Shown here: piece by piece, positions 1 to 8,015 of the stretch | How positions within the stretch are numbered: position 1 is the first letter of the stretch | How the letters are laid out: every line of letters begins with the position of its first letter | Assembly: GCF_002278075.1 (NCBI RefSeq) | Contig: NZ_CP022993.1 | Span: forward strand, 98,758 to 162,757 | Source of the DNA: Paraburkholderia aromaticivorans | Lineage (GTDB): Bacteria > Pseudomonadota > Gammaproteobacteria > Burkholderiales > Burkholderiaceae | DNA: 64,000 bases | Reading direction: 5' to 3' | Made by a program: the position numbers and the translations under genes | Notes under the pieces: generated by a model | Told to the model about the DNA's origin: nothing | Database searches by the model: none | Seen by the model: the letters and a program-made list of their open reading frames with translations, nothing else

Positions 1-568
1 GGATCACGCAGTCAGCGCCGCCTTGCTGCGTTAGCATTACGCCTTTCGGTACACCTGTGGTGCCGGAGGTATAGCTGCAAAACAGCAAGTCGTCAGGTGC
101 GAGTTCTGGCCACTCCGGTGTACCGCTTGCTTCGCTTAACAGCGTCTCATAATCAAGCGGAAAGTCATGCTCACCGTTATAGCCAATTATGGTAATGCCA
201 ATTGCCTTGATTTCACTCCGATGGTCGGCGACCATGGTTTTCAGGCGAGCATCGACCAATAGCACGCGTGTTTTGCTGTCTTTCAGAACGTGCAGTACTT
301 CCGGCCAGGCGTATTGCGTATTGATACCGACCCGCACCGCCCCGATTGCCATGCATGCGTAGAAATGCTCGTAGACTTCGATTGATTCAAGCGACATGAT
401 CGAGACGGTTGTCCCCTTGCCATGACCCATTTTTTGTAAGGCCCTGGCAAATCGATCTGAGCGCTCGTCCATCTGTTTCCAGGTGGCGGTGCGGCTGCCG
501 CAGTAGTACGCGACTTTCGTGGGATAATTGTTGGCGCAGCGTTTGATCATCTCGCGTAGATACAGCAT
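1..568 (-). CDS. Acyl-CoA synthetase (AMP-dependent ligase), partial
   Basis: This gene would activate a carboxylic acid to its acyl-CoA through an acyl-adenylate. The visible part is the N-terminal 189 residues; the rest lies beyond the left edge. It starts at an ATG at 568 (MLYLREMIKR). The best landmark is the adenylate-forming P-loop YTSGTTGVPKGVMLT near residue 170, close to the cut end. Residues 25-40 (YYCGSRTATWKQMDER) match the usual N-terminal strand of the family. It is the last visible gene of a minus-strand run with the OB-fold protein, thiolase and dioxygenase, which suggests the operon breaks down an aromatic or alicyclic acid through CoA esters. The substrate cannot be read from the sequence. 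Confidence 0.88.
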   Translation of the reverse strand, partial: MLYLREMIKRCANNYPTKVAYYCGSRTATWKQMDERSDRFARALQKMGHGKGTTVSIMSLESIEVYEHFYACMAIGAVRVGINTQYAWPEVLHVLKDSKTRVLLVDARLKTMVADHRSEIKAIGITIIGYNGEHDFPLDYETLLSEASGTPEWPELAPDDLLFCSYTSGTTGVPKGVMLTQQGGADCVI

Positions 569-607
569 GATTTTCTCGTCTCCTAATATTTGTAAATTTT
601 CTGCGGC

Positions 608-982
608 TTACTGACTGAAAGGGTGGAAGATCAGTCCTTTCGAATCAAATCGCGCACTCACTGCCATCCCTACTTCTGGCTCGTCATCGCCGACATGCGC
701 CAAGCGCGCCAGTAGTTGCGGACCTTCTGCCAATTCCACCAGGGCGACCGTATATGGAATCGGAAAATCTTCAGCGTATTGACGATGAAATTCGACATAC
801 GAAATCACCTTCCCGGTACCTTTTGCGCGCTGCCATTGCACAGTGGAGCCTGTAACCTTCCGCCAGCTGCGTGCATGCAAGCCGAGCGCCTTGCCTGTTT
901 TCGTGTCAACGGGAATGCGCAATTCGTTGTTGCCGACAAAAGCCAGGAACTCTTTGTCGTATTCGTCGTATAGGGTTTGCAT
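608..982 (-). CDS. OB-fold protein of the DUF35 family (thiolase partner)
   Basis: The 124-residue protein matches the OB-fold half of DUF35 proteins, which bind SCP-x-type thiolases or acyl-CoA hydratases and are usually encoded next to them. The diagnostic stretch is VISYVEFHRQY followed by PYTVALVELAEGP at about residues 60-90, and MAVSARFD near the C-terminus. It lies 15 bp downstream of the thiolase gene and 39 bp upstream of the acyl-CoA synthetase gene, which is the expected place. Oddly, no cysteine is present, so the N-terminal zinc ribbon found in most relatives is absent or has lost its metal ligands. Function as an acyl-CoA-binding partner of the thiolase is inferred from family and position. 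Confidence 0.75.
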   Translation of the reverse strand: MQTLYDEYDKEFLAFVGNNELRIPVDTKTGKALGLHARSWRKVTGSTVQWQRAKGTGKVISYVEFHRQYAEDFPIPYTVALVELAEGPQLLARLAHVGDDEPEVGMAVSARFDSKGLIFHPFSQ

Positions 983-997
983 GGAACAGCTTCCCTT

Positions 998-2173
998 TCA
1001 ATGTAGCGCCGCGTGCGGGCTAAGCAGAACGCAGCTGTGATAGTCGAGGCAGCCACCCGAACCCGTAACCAATAGCAAATCATTGTTTACCACTTGACGT
1101 TCTCCACCAGCGCCTCGAACCTGAATCACGCCTTCGGAAAGAGGGGTTACGCCCTGCAAATAAAATCCGGATAAGTGGCCCCCGCCTGTGTTTACGGGCA
1201 ATGTGCCTCCGGGCGCTGTGTGGCCATCAGCCACGTATGAGCCGGCCTCGCCGGGCTTGCAAAGGCCGTACTCTTCCAGTGCAAGAATGCCGACGTAGGA
1301 AAATGCATCGTAGAACTGACAGGCAGTCACATCTGCTGCGACAACGCCCGCACTTTTGTACGCCATCCTGGCTGCTTGTTGAGCTCCAGAGCCGAGTTCG
1401 TCATCGTCACCATGCAAGCCACTACGGCCACGGTGACCTTGGCCCATTCCGTGGATATAAACTGGTGCGTGCGGCCCATTGACAGCGCACCTTACACTTG
1501 TAACAATGATCGCGACTGCGCCATTCACTGGGTAGCAGCAATCCAGTATGCGAAATGGCGCGACTATCATTGGTGAAGCGAGGTAATCACCGATACTAAG
1601 AGGCTTCCTTAAAAATGCCTGCGGATTTAAAGCAGCCCATTTGCGACAGCTGACCGCATACGCACCCAACTGATGTTGGGTCGTGCCGTACCGTGCCATA
1701 TGCTTGCGCGCAGCCAGCGCGTAGGCCGCCGACGCCCCTAAAAAGCCCTGCTGACGCTCCCAGCCTTCCACACCAGTTAATGGCATCGCAATAGCAAAGC
1801 TATCGCCACCACCACTTGCCTTAACAGGTGTATCGGAGAAAACACAGACCACGCTTTTGGCCATGCCCTGACGAATCGCCATTGCTGCATACTGGACCAT
1901 CTGTACTGCGGAAGACCCTTCTGAGTCGATGGCCGCAAGCAAGCCAAGATTGCGCAATTGTAGGTCGTTCTGCAAGCGTAGCGGCACTTCGTCCGGGTCT
2001 GCGATTGGGCTGCGATTGATTAACAGACCATCGATGTCCGTCTTTTTCAATCCGGCGTCGGCGATTGCAGCCTCTACTGCCGCAGCAGCTAACTCCCGTG
2101 AGGTACCGATTGGCTTACGCGACAGTTCGCTGAAACCAAGGCCTGCAATTGCAGCAATAGGTTTATGTCTCAT
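998..2173 (-). CDS. Thiolase-family protein (SCP-x / acetyl-CoA acetyltransferase type)
   Basis: A 391-residue thiolase-fold protein. The N-terminus (PIAAIAGLGFSELSR) and the loop around SEGSSAVQMVQYAAMAIRQG are typical of the SCP-x/lipid-transfer-type thiolases of steroid, aromatic and fatty acid catabolism. The C-terminal half has the conserved GGHLSGF glycine-histidine motif near residue 330. The position of the usual nucleophilic cysteine is not obvious in this subclass, so the protein may be a thiolase, a retro-aldolase partner or a non-catalytic homologue. The ATG at 2173 is chosen because residues upstream of it would be encoded by the end of the adjacent IS256-family element, whose terminus lies at 2189. 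The gene is therefore separated from the dioxygenase genes by that insertion and may have lost its original promoter. Confidence 0.8.
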   Translation of the reverse strand: MRHKPIAAIAGLGFSELSRKPIGTSRELAAAAVEAAIADAGLKKTDIDGLLINRSPIADPDEVPLRLQNDLQLRNLGLLAAIDSEGSSAVQMVQYAAMAIRQGMAKSVVCVFSDTPVKASGGGDSFAIAMPLTGVEGWERQQGFLGASAAYALAARKHMARYGTTQHQLGAYAVSCRKWAALNPQAFLRKPLSIGDYLASPMIVAPFRILDCCYPVNGAVAIIVTSVRCAVNGPHAPVYIHGMGQGHRGRSGLHGDDDELGSGAQQAARMAYKSAGVVAADVTACQFYDAFSYVGILALEEYGLCKPGEAGSYVADGHTAPGGTLPVNTGGGHLSGFYLQGVTPLSEGVIQVRGAGGERQVVNNDLLLVTGSGGCLDYHSCVLLSPHAALH

Positions 2174-2188
2174 GGCGCTTGAGATAAA

Positions 2189-3501
2189 GTCAAATGTGGT
2201 GTTTGGGAAGTTCGGTCTGATCAGGCGGCAAGCGGTTGCTAGGCCGGTGGGCTGTCTGTCACCGGTAGTCCGTCTTTGAAAGGAACGCCTTCGAGCAGTG
2301 AGGCGACTTTTTCGGGCGCACGAATACGCCGCCACGATTTTTCCGCCGACTCAATCAGCTTGAATGCGAGCCCGAGAAAGGTCGGACGGGAAACGCAGTT
2401 GCGCGTGCGAGTTGTTCGATGCCGAACTGTGGCGAAGGTCGACTCAATGGGATTGGTCGTCCGCAAGTGCTGCCAGTGTTCCGCAGGAAAGTCATAGAAC
2501 GCGAGCAACCCATCACTGTCTTTTGTGAGTTTCTCCGTCGCCTTCGGATACCTTGCCGAATAAGCATCAGTAAAGCGGTTGAAGGCCGCCAGCGCTTCCT
2601 CGCGTGTGGCGGCTTGCCAGATCTGCTGCAGGCCAGCTTTGGCTCGACCATGCTGCGATTTGGGCAAAGCGCTGAGTATATTTCCAGTCTTGTGAAACCA
2701 GCAGCGCTGGTGTCGAGCCTTTGGGAACACTTCGGCCAATGCTGCCCACAGCCCCATTGCCCCATCGCCGGCCGCGAGCGGCGGACCGCTTTGCAGGCCT
2801 CGCGCTTTCAGATCCAGAAAGAGCGCGCACCAGGCGTCCTTGGACTCGCGGAAGCCGTCGCCAATCGCCACACGTTCTTTCGTTCCGTCCGGTTTCACGC
2901 CGATGATGACCAGCAGGCACTGGCCATCCGAATCGTCACTGCGCAGCCCCGTGTTGATCCCATCGGCCCACTGAGCCTTCAGACGGCTGACCACGTTGGG
3001 CGAAAGGCCTTTGGCCTCTTCACCCAGCAGCACGCTCAGCGCCTCGCTCATGTTGCCGGTCGAGACGCCGCGTAGATACAGCCAGGGCAACGCCGCCGAC
3101 ACGCGGGGTGACTTACTAATGTAGGGCGGCACGATGTTCGAATTGAACTTCATGCCCGAGCCCGAGCGATCGCGGACCTTCGGCACCCGTACGGTGACCG
3201 GACGATTGCCGTCACGACCTCGCGCTCCGGCAGGTAGCCATTGCGAATCACGGCGCGCCTGCCGTCGAGTGTCTTCACGTTATCGTAGCGTTCGAGCAAT
3301 GTCGTCAACTCCGCCTCAATCGCTTGCTGGATAATCTGCCGCGCGCCTTGCTGAATCAAATCGTCAAGGCCGCTGGGCCGCGCTTCCGATTTACCTGCGC
3401 CTGTTTCTTCTGTAACCTTCTTCATTGGTGGTGGATCCCGGTTTGGCTGGTTGTCACTCTAGACACCTTAAAATCCCTACCTCACGAACACCACTTTCGA
3501 C
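2189..3501 (-). mobile_element. IS256-family insertion sequence, copy 1 (about 1.3 kb)
   Basis: The element is bounded by imperfect inverted repeats: GTCAAATGTGGTGTTT at 2189-2204 and AACACCACTTTCGAC at 3487-3501 (the reverse complement of the former is AAACACCACATTTGAC). Its transposase is read on the minus strand. No direct repeat is visible outside the two ends (TGAGATAAA on the left, CATAACTCC on the right), which suggests a later rearrangement rather than a simple insertion. It sits between the thiolase gene and the dioxygenase beta-subunit gene. Confidence 0.85.
2221..3425 (-). pseudogene. IS256-family transposase, frameshifted and with a premature stop
   Basis: This is a mutator/IS256-type DDE transposase broken at two points. 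The N-terminal part (start 3425, MKKVTEETGAG) runs in one frame to about 3203. The rest, beginning with VPKVRDRSGSG, continues in another frame to the C-terminus. The change is best explained by loss of one G: ATCGTCCGGTC stands where ATCGGTCCGGTC would restore IGPVTVRVPKVRD. The C-terminal end has an in-frame TAG at 2239 instead of the CAG found in copy 2, removing the last six residues. Conserved features are the region GDGAMGLWAALAEVFP with a DDE aspartate and CWFHK before the final catalytic region. It should be inactive unless the frameshift is a sequencing error. Confidence 0.88.
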
Positions 3502-3529
3502 CATAACTCCATGCGCTTGGCGGTCTCGG

Positions 3530-4072
3530 TTAGATAATGAATGCTAGACTAGGGATTGCTTCGTCACCATGTACAAGCATCACTTTTTTGAAAAACATCT
3601 TTAGTTCATTGTTTTTCCAACGCAGATGGTGTTCGATCCGCCCAGGCCAGATTTCGACAGTGCGCGTGGATGACATGCGCAGTTCATAGAGAACGAAGTT
3701 AGAAAACACTTGGTATTCGTTATCGCCTTTGCGCTCAACCTCGATGTTCGATACAACGCGTCGCATTCTGGACACGGGTAATTGAGAATGGCGTTCGCCT
3801 GTATTAAGTTGAGCAATACGCGTGCGCAGGCGTGAGCGATTATCGGCAGTAATCGACAGATGTTTGCTCATATCGAAATCACCCTCGCCGCGAGGTACCC
3901 AATAAATCATGTCGTCGTCGACCAATTGCTCCCATTCGGTGTAGCGCGACTCATCTGCGAACCGCGCGTCCCGATAGATGAATGCGCAAATGGCAACATA
4001 CTCCTCAGCACTGATGGCTGCGACGTTTGGGGCGGGGGATTGGGTGTTTTCTAGCGGTGCTGCGGTGCTCAT
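3530..4072 (-). CDS. Rieske aromatic-ring dioxygenase, small (beta) subunit
   Basis: A 180-residue protein of the ring-hydroxylating dioxygenase beta-subunit family (cystatin-like fold), which supports the alpha3beta3 hexamer. Family features are EEYVAICAFIYRDARFADE at about residues 22-40, the conserved DDDMIYWVPR, SNIEVE, and the C-terminal FFKKVMLVHGDEAIPSL. It follows the alpha-subunit gene by 64 bp on the same strand. The ATG at 4072 is preceded by GGAGA. Its downstream neighbour is now an IS256-family element, so the operon probably ends here in the present arrangement. Confidence 0.9.
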   Translation of the reverse strand: MSTAAPLENTQSPAPNVAAISAEEYVAICAFIYRDARFADESRYTEWEQLVDDDMIYWVPRGEGDFDMSKHLSITADNRSRLRTRIAQLNTGERHSQLPVSRMRRVVSNIEVERKGDNEYQVFSNFVLYELRMSSTRTVEIWPGRIEHHLRWKNNELKMFFKKVMLVHGDEAIPSLAFII

Positions 4073-4136
4073 CTTTGTCTCCGAAATACTTTCTTGGTTA
4101 TCTATCGCGGCGCATAGCTATCAATAGGCTACGAGT

Positions 4137-5459
4137 TTAATGGGAACAGGCAGGTTCTTCGCTTTTTTGTGATTTCATCGGCAATTCTTTTTGCATAACC
4201 TTCTTGTAATGCCTCCAAAAACCTCGATTGGTACATTCATCGGTGACATGACCGGTAATGACGCCGTCTGCACCGACCACGTCGCGATTCATGCCCCGTG
4301 AGACATCAAGCCAGTCAGCCTGATCGCGCATCGCAATCTGTTGGCGCTCCGAGATCACGCTGTCATCCGCCAGTAGAAAGGCTGAAGGGCCAAGGGCTGC
4401 TTCTGACTGGCGCAAGATTCGCTGGTTGACTTCGTCAGGCACACCTTCCAAAAGCATTGGCGTGTGCCACTGGATGCACTGGTGTGCATTGACCGGTTCG
4501 AAAATGACTATGTTCATTTCGCCGAGGAATAGATTCGGGAAAATTGCAGCATGGGGCGGACCATCTCTCAAAATCCGATCGCCTTTTTCCTCTCCATAGC
4601 TGTTCTTGAGCTGTTGCACATATTCTGGATAGCGGTCTCTCTTGACGCCGAGCCATTCGAAATATTCCTTGTACGATGGCGAGAAAAATAGTTCGGTATG
4701 GCCGTTGCCCCAATCCTTGGTTTCCGAAACCAGGCTTTCCTCGGTGGCGATTGCAGCAGCGTTATAGTGGGAGTCGATGACGCGGGCAAAAGATGAATGG
4801 ACGTAATTCACGTGATAGCCGTCGGTATCATTTTCAGGAAGCATTTTCCAGTTCGCGTCGAACCGCTGCTTAACCCATCCAGCGGTCAGTTTGATCCGAC
4901 CGACCGGTGACATATCACAAGCACGATCAATCAATACTTTGGCCTTGCCAAGGTGGTCGGCCAGCGGACCGACCGCTTCGTTAAACGTGGCAAATACGAA
5001 TCCGCGATACTCTTCAGTACGTAACACTTTCAGGGCTATGCCTTCCTTTGATTTTGGAAAGCCACCTGGATACGACACATCGAGCAATTTGCCATCTAAG
5101 CCATATACCCAGCCGTGGTAGGCGCAAGTTAAGTATTTAGTTTTTCCGCTCTTGTTTATGCACATCAGATTGCCGCGATGAGCACAACGGTTAGAAAGCA
5201 CGGCGATCGAATTATCCTTCTGGCGCACCATAATGACTTCTTCGCGACCGATAGTACGACGCTGATATTCGCCCGGCGCAGGAATTTCCGAGTCATGCCC
5301 GACAAATACCCATCCACCATAGAAAATTTGTTGCATTTCCTGTTCGTACAGATCTGTATTCGTGTAGAGGCTACCGTGAATACGCTCCTCCTGAATCAGG
5401 TAATCGAGATCGATCGTTGATTTGGCGGGAAAGATTTTCACTGTTTTTTGATGCGCCAT
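4137..5459 (-). CDS. Rieske aromatic-ring dioxygenase, large (alpha) subunit
   Basis: The 440-residue catalytic subunit would insert both atoms of O2 into an aromatic or alicyclic ring, with electrons from a reductase that is not in this window. The Rieske [2Fe-2S] site is visible as CAHRGN (about residue 92) and CAYHGW (about residue 111). The mononuclear iron site is DGYHVNYVH, with a later aspartate. The ATG at 5459 is chosen because it is preceded by AGGAG and because the annotated family starts there; a longer reading frame upstream overlaps the promoter and operator. The substrate is uncertain: similarity is broadly to benzoate/salicylate-type and related enzymes. The gene is the first of the operon and lies just downstream of a strong promoter with an overlapping inverted repeat. 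Confidence 0.92.
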   Translation of the reverse strand: MAHQKTVKIFPAKSTIDLDYLIQEERIHGSLYTNTDLYEQEMQQIFYGGWVFVGHDSEIPAPGEYQRRTIGREEVIMVRQKDNSIAVLSNRCAHRGNLMCINKSGKTKYLTCAYHGWVYGLDGKLLDVSYPGGFPKSKEGIALKVLRTEEYRGFVFATFNEAVGPLADHLGKAKVLIDRACDMSPVGRIKLTAGWVKQRFDANWKMLPENDTDGYHVNYVHSSFARVIDSHYNAAAIATEESLVSETKDWGNGHTELFFSPSYKEYFEWLGVKRDRYPEYVQQLKNSYGEEKGDRILRDGPPHAAIFPNLFLGEMNIVIFEPVNAHQCIQWHTPMLLEGVPDEVNQRILRQSEAALGPSAFLLADDSVISERQQIAMRDQADWLDVSRGMNRDVVGADGVITGHVTDECTNRGFWRHYKKVMQKELPMKSQKSEEPACSH

Positions 5460-5508
5460 GCCATGCACTCCTGTTGATGGGGAAAACTTGGCACGTATCG
5501 CTCTCGTA

Positions 5509-5564
5509 ACATACCAAGTGATTGGTATGTATGGTATACAACTCCTTTTGGTTAGGTCAAGCAA
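5509..5564 (-). promoter_or_regulatory. Promoter and palindromic operator of the dioxygenase operon
   Basis: On the minus strand a -35-like TTGACC and a -10-like TATACC are separated by 16 bp, within 5533-5560. Immediately downstream lies a perfect inverted repeat, ACATACCAA-4 nt-TTGGTATGT (5509-5530), which would cover the transcription start. Such a site suits a TetR- or MarR-type repressor released by the substrate or its CoA ester. No regulator gene is visible nearby. The start codon of the alpha subunit is about 50 bp further downstream. Confidence 0.6.
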
Positions 5565-5616
5565 AATGTCATGGCGCGCACCAGCGACATTCCGTACCAC
5601 GTTCTTGAGAGTTAAT

Positions 5617-6127
5617 GTCAAATGTGGTGTTTGCAAGGCGCGGCCTGATCAGGCGGCAAGCGGTTGCTGAGCCGGTGTGCTGTCGGTCACCGGTAGTCCG
5701 TCCTTGAAGGAAACGCCTCCGAGCAGCGAGGCGATTTTTTGTGGCGCACGAATGCGTCGCCATGATTGTTCCGCTGACTCGATGAGCTTGAATGCAAGAC
5801 CAAGGAAGGTCGGGCGCGAGACGCAATTGCGAGTGCGGGTTGTTCGATGTCGAACGGTGGCAAAGGTCGACTCAATCGGATTGGTCGTTCGCAGATGCTG
5901 CCAGTGCTCCGCGGGAAAGTCATAGAAGGCAAGCAGTTCTTCGCTGTCTTTCGTGAGTTTTTCCGTCGCCTTTGGATACCTGGCCGAATAAGTGTCAGTA
6001 AAGCGATTGAAGGCTGCGAGCGCCTCGTCGCGCGTGGCGGCTTGCCAAATCTCCTGCAGGCCGGCTTTGGCCCGACCATGCTGTGATTTGGGCAAGGCGT
6101 TGAGAATGTTTCCAGTCTTGTGGAACT
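5617..6127 (-). mobile_element. IS256-family element, copy 2, truncated
   Basis: The left terminus GTCAAATGTGGTGTTT (5617-5632) matches that of copy 1. The minus-strand transposase C-terminal part (5649 to about 6127, ending PVTDSTPAQQPLAA) is intact up to CTTGTGGAAC, where the IS91-like element begins. The N-terminal two thirds are missing and do not reappear on the other side of the insertion. It differs at many positions from copy 1, so the two are related but not recent duplicates. Together the copies bracket the dioxygenase genes in direct orientation. Confidence 0.85.
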
Positions 6128-6149
6128 TACGCCGATATCGGCGTAAGTT
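6124..6149. repeat. 26-bp perfect palindrome at the left end of the IS91-like element
   Basis: The two halves AACTTACGCCGAT and ATCGGCGTAAGTT are exact reverse complements without a loop. It marks the junction between IS256 copy 2 and the IS91-like element and resembles the palindrome at 12491-12512. A terminus or origin hairpin of the element is the likely role. Confidence 0.75.
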
Positions 6150-6156
6150 TCATTGT

Positions 6157-8015
6157 ATAGGGGTAGGAAACGGCGGTCGCCGTCCCCTCCCTCCGAACCC
6201 GGTGTGCGGTTTTCCCGCGACGGGCTCTCCAGTCAGTTGTTTCCACATCGGGATTGGCGCGCTGATTCAAGGGCTGCGGACATCGTGAACAGCCCAAGAT
6301 TAGCGAAAAAGGCATTTGGCCATCGCGTGTGATCGCGAAGGCATCGACCCTGACCCGGACGATGAAGCTGTCGACGCAGGATCGCTCGAAGGCGGCGACG
6401 AACAAAGCCGTCGACGGACGAGAAGGTGTATCGGTGGGCCTGCTGGAAATAGCCGAACCAACCACGCAGGAGTGGATTGAGCGACGTAATGATGTCCTCG
6501 ATCGAGTCACCCCTGTTACGCTTGGTCAGGGCCCGGATTTTATCCCGTAGCCCCATGAGGCTCTTCTTGCGCACCCAACGTTGACCCGCCTCGAACCGGT
6601 AACCCAGAAACTCGAACCCATGACCCTCCAGCCGGCAATCCCCAACGTGGGTTTTGTCAGGGTGCAGTGTCAAGCCGTTCGCATCCACCCAAGCCCGCAT
6701 GCGAGTGAGCGCAGCTTCCGCTTCCTCACGTGTACGGCATAACACCACGGCGTCATCCGCGTAGCGCACCATGACCAGCCCTACCTGTCGCATTTCCACG
6801 TCAAGCTCGTGCAGGTACAGATTTGCCAACAAGGGGCTGACAACCGCCCCTTGAGGACTGCCGGAAGTCGGCGTCCAACGCGTCATGTCTTCCATGATGT
6901 CTTGCTTGAGAAAGTACTGGATGAGTTCCAGAACCCGGCCGTCCGAGATTCGCCCTGCCACTCTCGCAAGAAGAGGTGAGTGTGGAATCGAGTCAAAATA
7001 GCTTTGCAGGTCGGCATCGACCACCCAGCAGTAGCCCGCTTTCACATGCCGGTCCACTTCGCGCAGCGCATCCTTGCAACCCAAGCCCGGGCGAAAGCCG
7101 TAGCTTCTCGGCTCGAACTCATGCTCAAAGATCGGCTCGATTACCAGCTTCAGGGCCGCCTGAACGACGCGATCCTTTACAGCGGGTATACCGAGCGGAC
7201 GACGTCCTTTACCTTTCGGTATGTAGACACGCCGCACCGGCTGCGGGCGATAGCTACCATCCTGCAATGCTTGCGCCAGTTCGGCAAGGTAGCGGTCCCG
7301 CGCTTGCGCGAATCGCTTCACGCTCATGCGGTCCACTCCCGCCGCCCCGGCGTTCTTCTCGACCTGAGTCCACCCCAGCGCGAGCGTGTCCAGGCGAAAC
7401 ACCTTGTCAATCAAACTGTGCCACTTACCTCCTTTAACTCCATTTCGTAGAGCAGCCAACATAGCGTCCGTCCAGATTGAAGCTGACGCGAATTTCCGCT
7501 GCACGCAGCTTCCCAGCGCGTCTGCATCTCGTCTAGTCGTTTCCGACACTGGCGATGCTTCGATCTTCATCTTTGCTTCCTTCCGGTCTTTTGCTATCAA
7601 CTTTCCTGCCCCGCTTCCCTAGTGCGCCTTTTGCTCTGACGCAGGTCTCCACGGCTCGACTCTTCCGTGTGCAGTACTATCGGGACTCTGACTCCTGCCA
7701 GCGTTCACCTCGCCGGCAGGTCTCCCCACTTGCTTCGTGCCACCTTCCCATCGTTCCGTCCTCAAACACGTGGTACGCCACCGCACCGCTTTGTCCGCCA
7801 CGACAGCGTGCTGTGTTACTTCCAGGCTTCGCCACTTTAGTGCAGGCTCGCCGCCATACCCCGCCGAAACAGGTTCGTTAACCTACGGACCGACAGTTCG
7901 CTTCCGGTTACTCCCCACCCCGCCTCACGACGACGCAGTTACCTTCAGCTACGGAGCTGTGGCCAACTCCGGCAGGGACTTTCACCCTGCAAATGGCACG
8001 CCATCATGGGCGTAC
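6157..8015 (-). ncRNA. Group II intron, copy A (1859 bp)
   Basis: A complete intron on the minus strand: 5' end GTACGCCC at 8015, structured 5' domains, an encoded reverse transcriptase/maturase (7600-6233), domain V at 6227-6194 (GAGCCCGTC...GGGTTCG) and a 3' end ...CCCTAT at 6157. The ends were fixed by comparing the two copies, which repeat with a period of exactly 1859 bp and differ in their flanks. Its 5' neighbour is the 3' end of copy B and not an exon. It should be able to splice only if the pair is handled as one unit or stepwise. Confidence 0.85.
6233..7600 (-). CDS. ltrA: Group II intron reverse transcriptase/maturase, copy A
   Basis: The 455-residue intron-encoded protein helps the intron RNA fold and splice and copies it into new DNA sites. 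The reverse transcriptase domain occupies about residues 70-360, with IPKGKGRRPLGIPA, GSPQGAVVSPLLANLYLH and the catalytic YADD at 280-283. The maturase (X) domain follows, with LLRGWFGYF. No HNH endonuclease domain is present, so insertion would rely on target nicks or replication forks. An internal ATG at 7570 is an alternative start. The sequence is identical to copy B. Confidence 0.93.
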   Translation of the reverse strand: MIAKDRKEAKMKIEASPVSETTRRDADALGSCVQRKFASASIWTDAMLAALRNGVKGGKWHSLIDKVFRLDTLALGWTQVEKNAGAAGVDRMSVKRFAQARDRYLAELAQALQDGSYRPQPVRRVYIPKGKGRRPLGIPAVKDRVVQAALKLVIEPIFEHEFEPRSYGFRPGLGCKDALREVDRHVKAGYCWVVDADLQSYFDSIPHSPLLARVAGRISDGRVLELIQYFLKQDIMEDMTRWTPTSGSPQGAVVSPLLANLYLHELDVEMRQVGLVMVRYADDAVVLCRTREEAEAALTRMRAWVDANGLTLHPDKTHVGDCRLEGHGFEFLGYRFEAGQRWVRKKSLMGLRDKIRALTKRNRGDSIEDIITSLNPLLRGWFGYFQQAHRYTFSSVDGFVRRRLRAILRRQLHRPGQGRCLRDHTRWPNAFFANLGLFTMSAALESARQSRCGNN

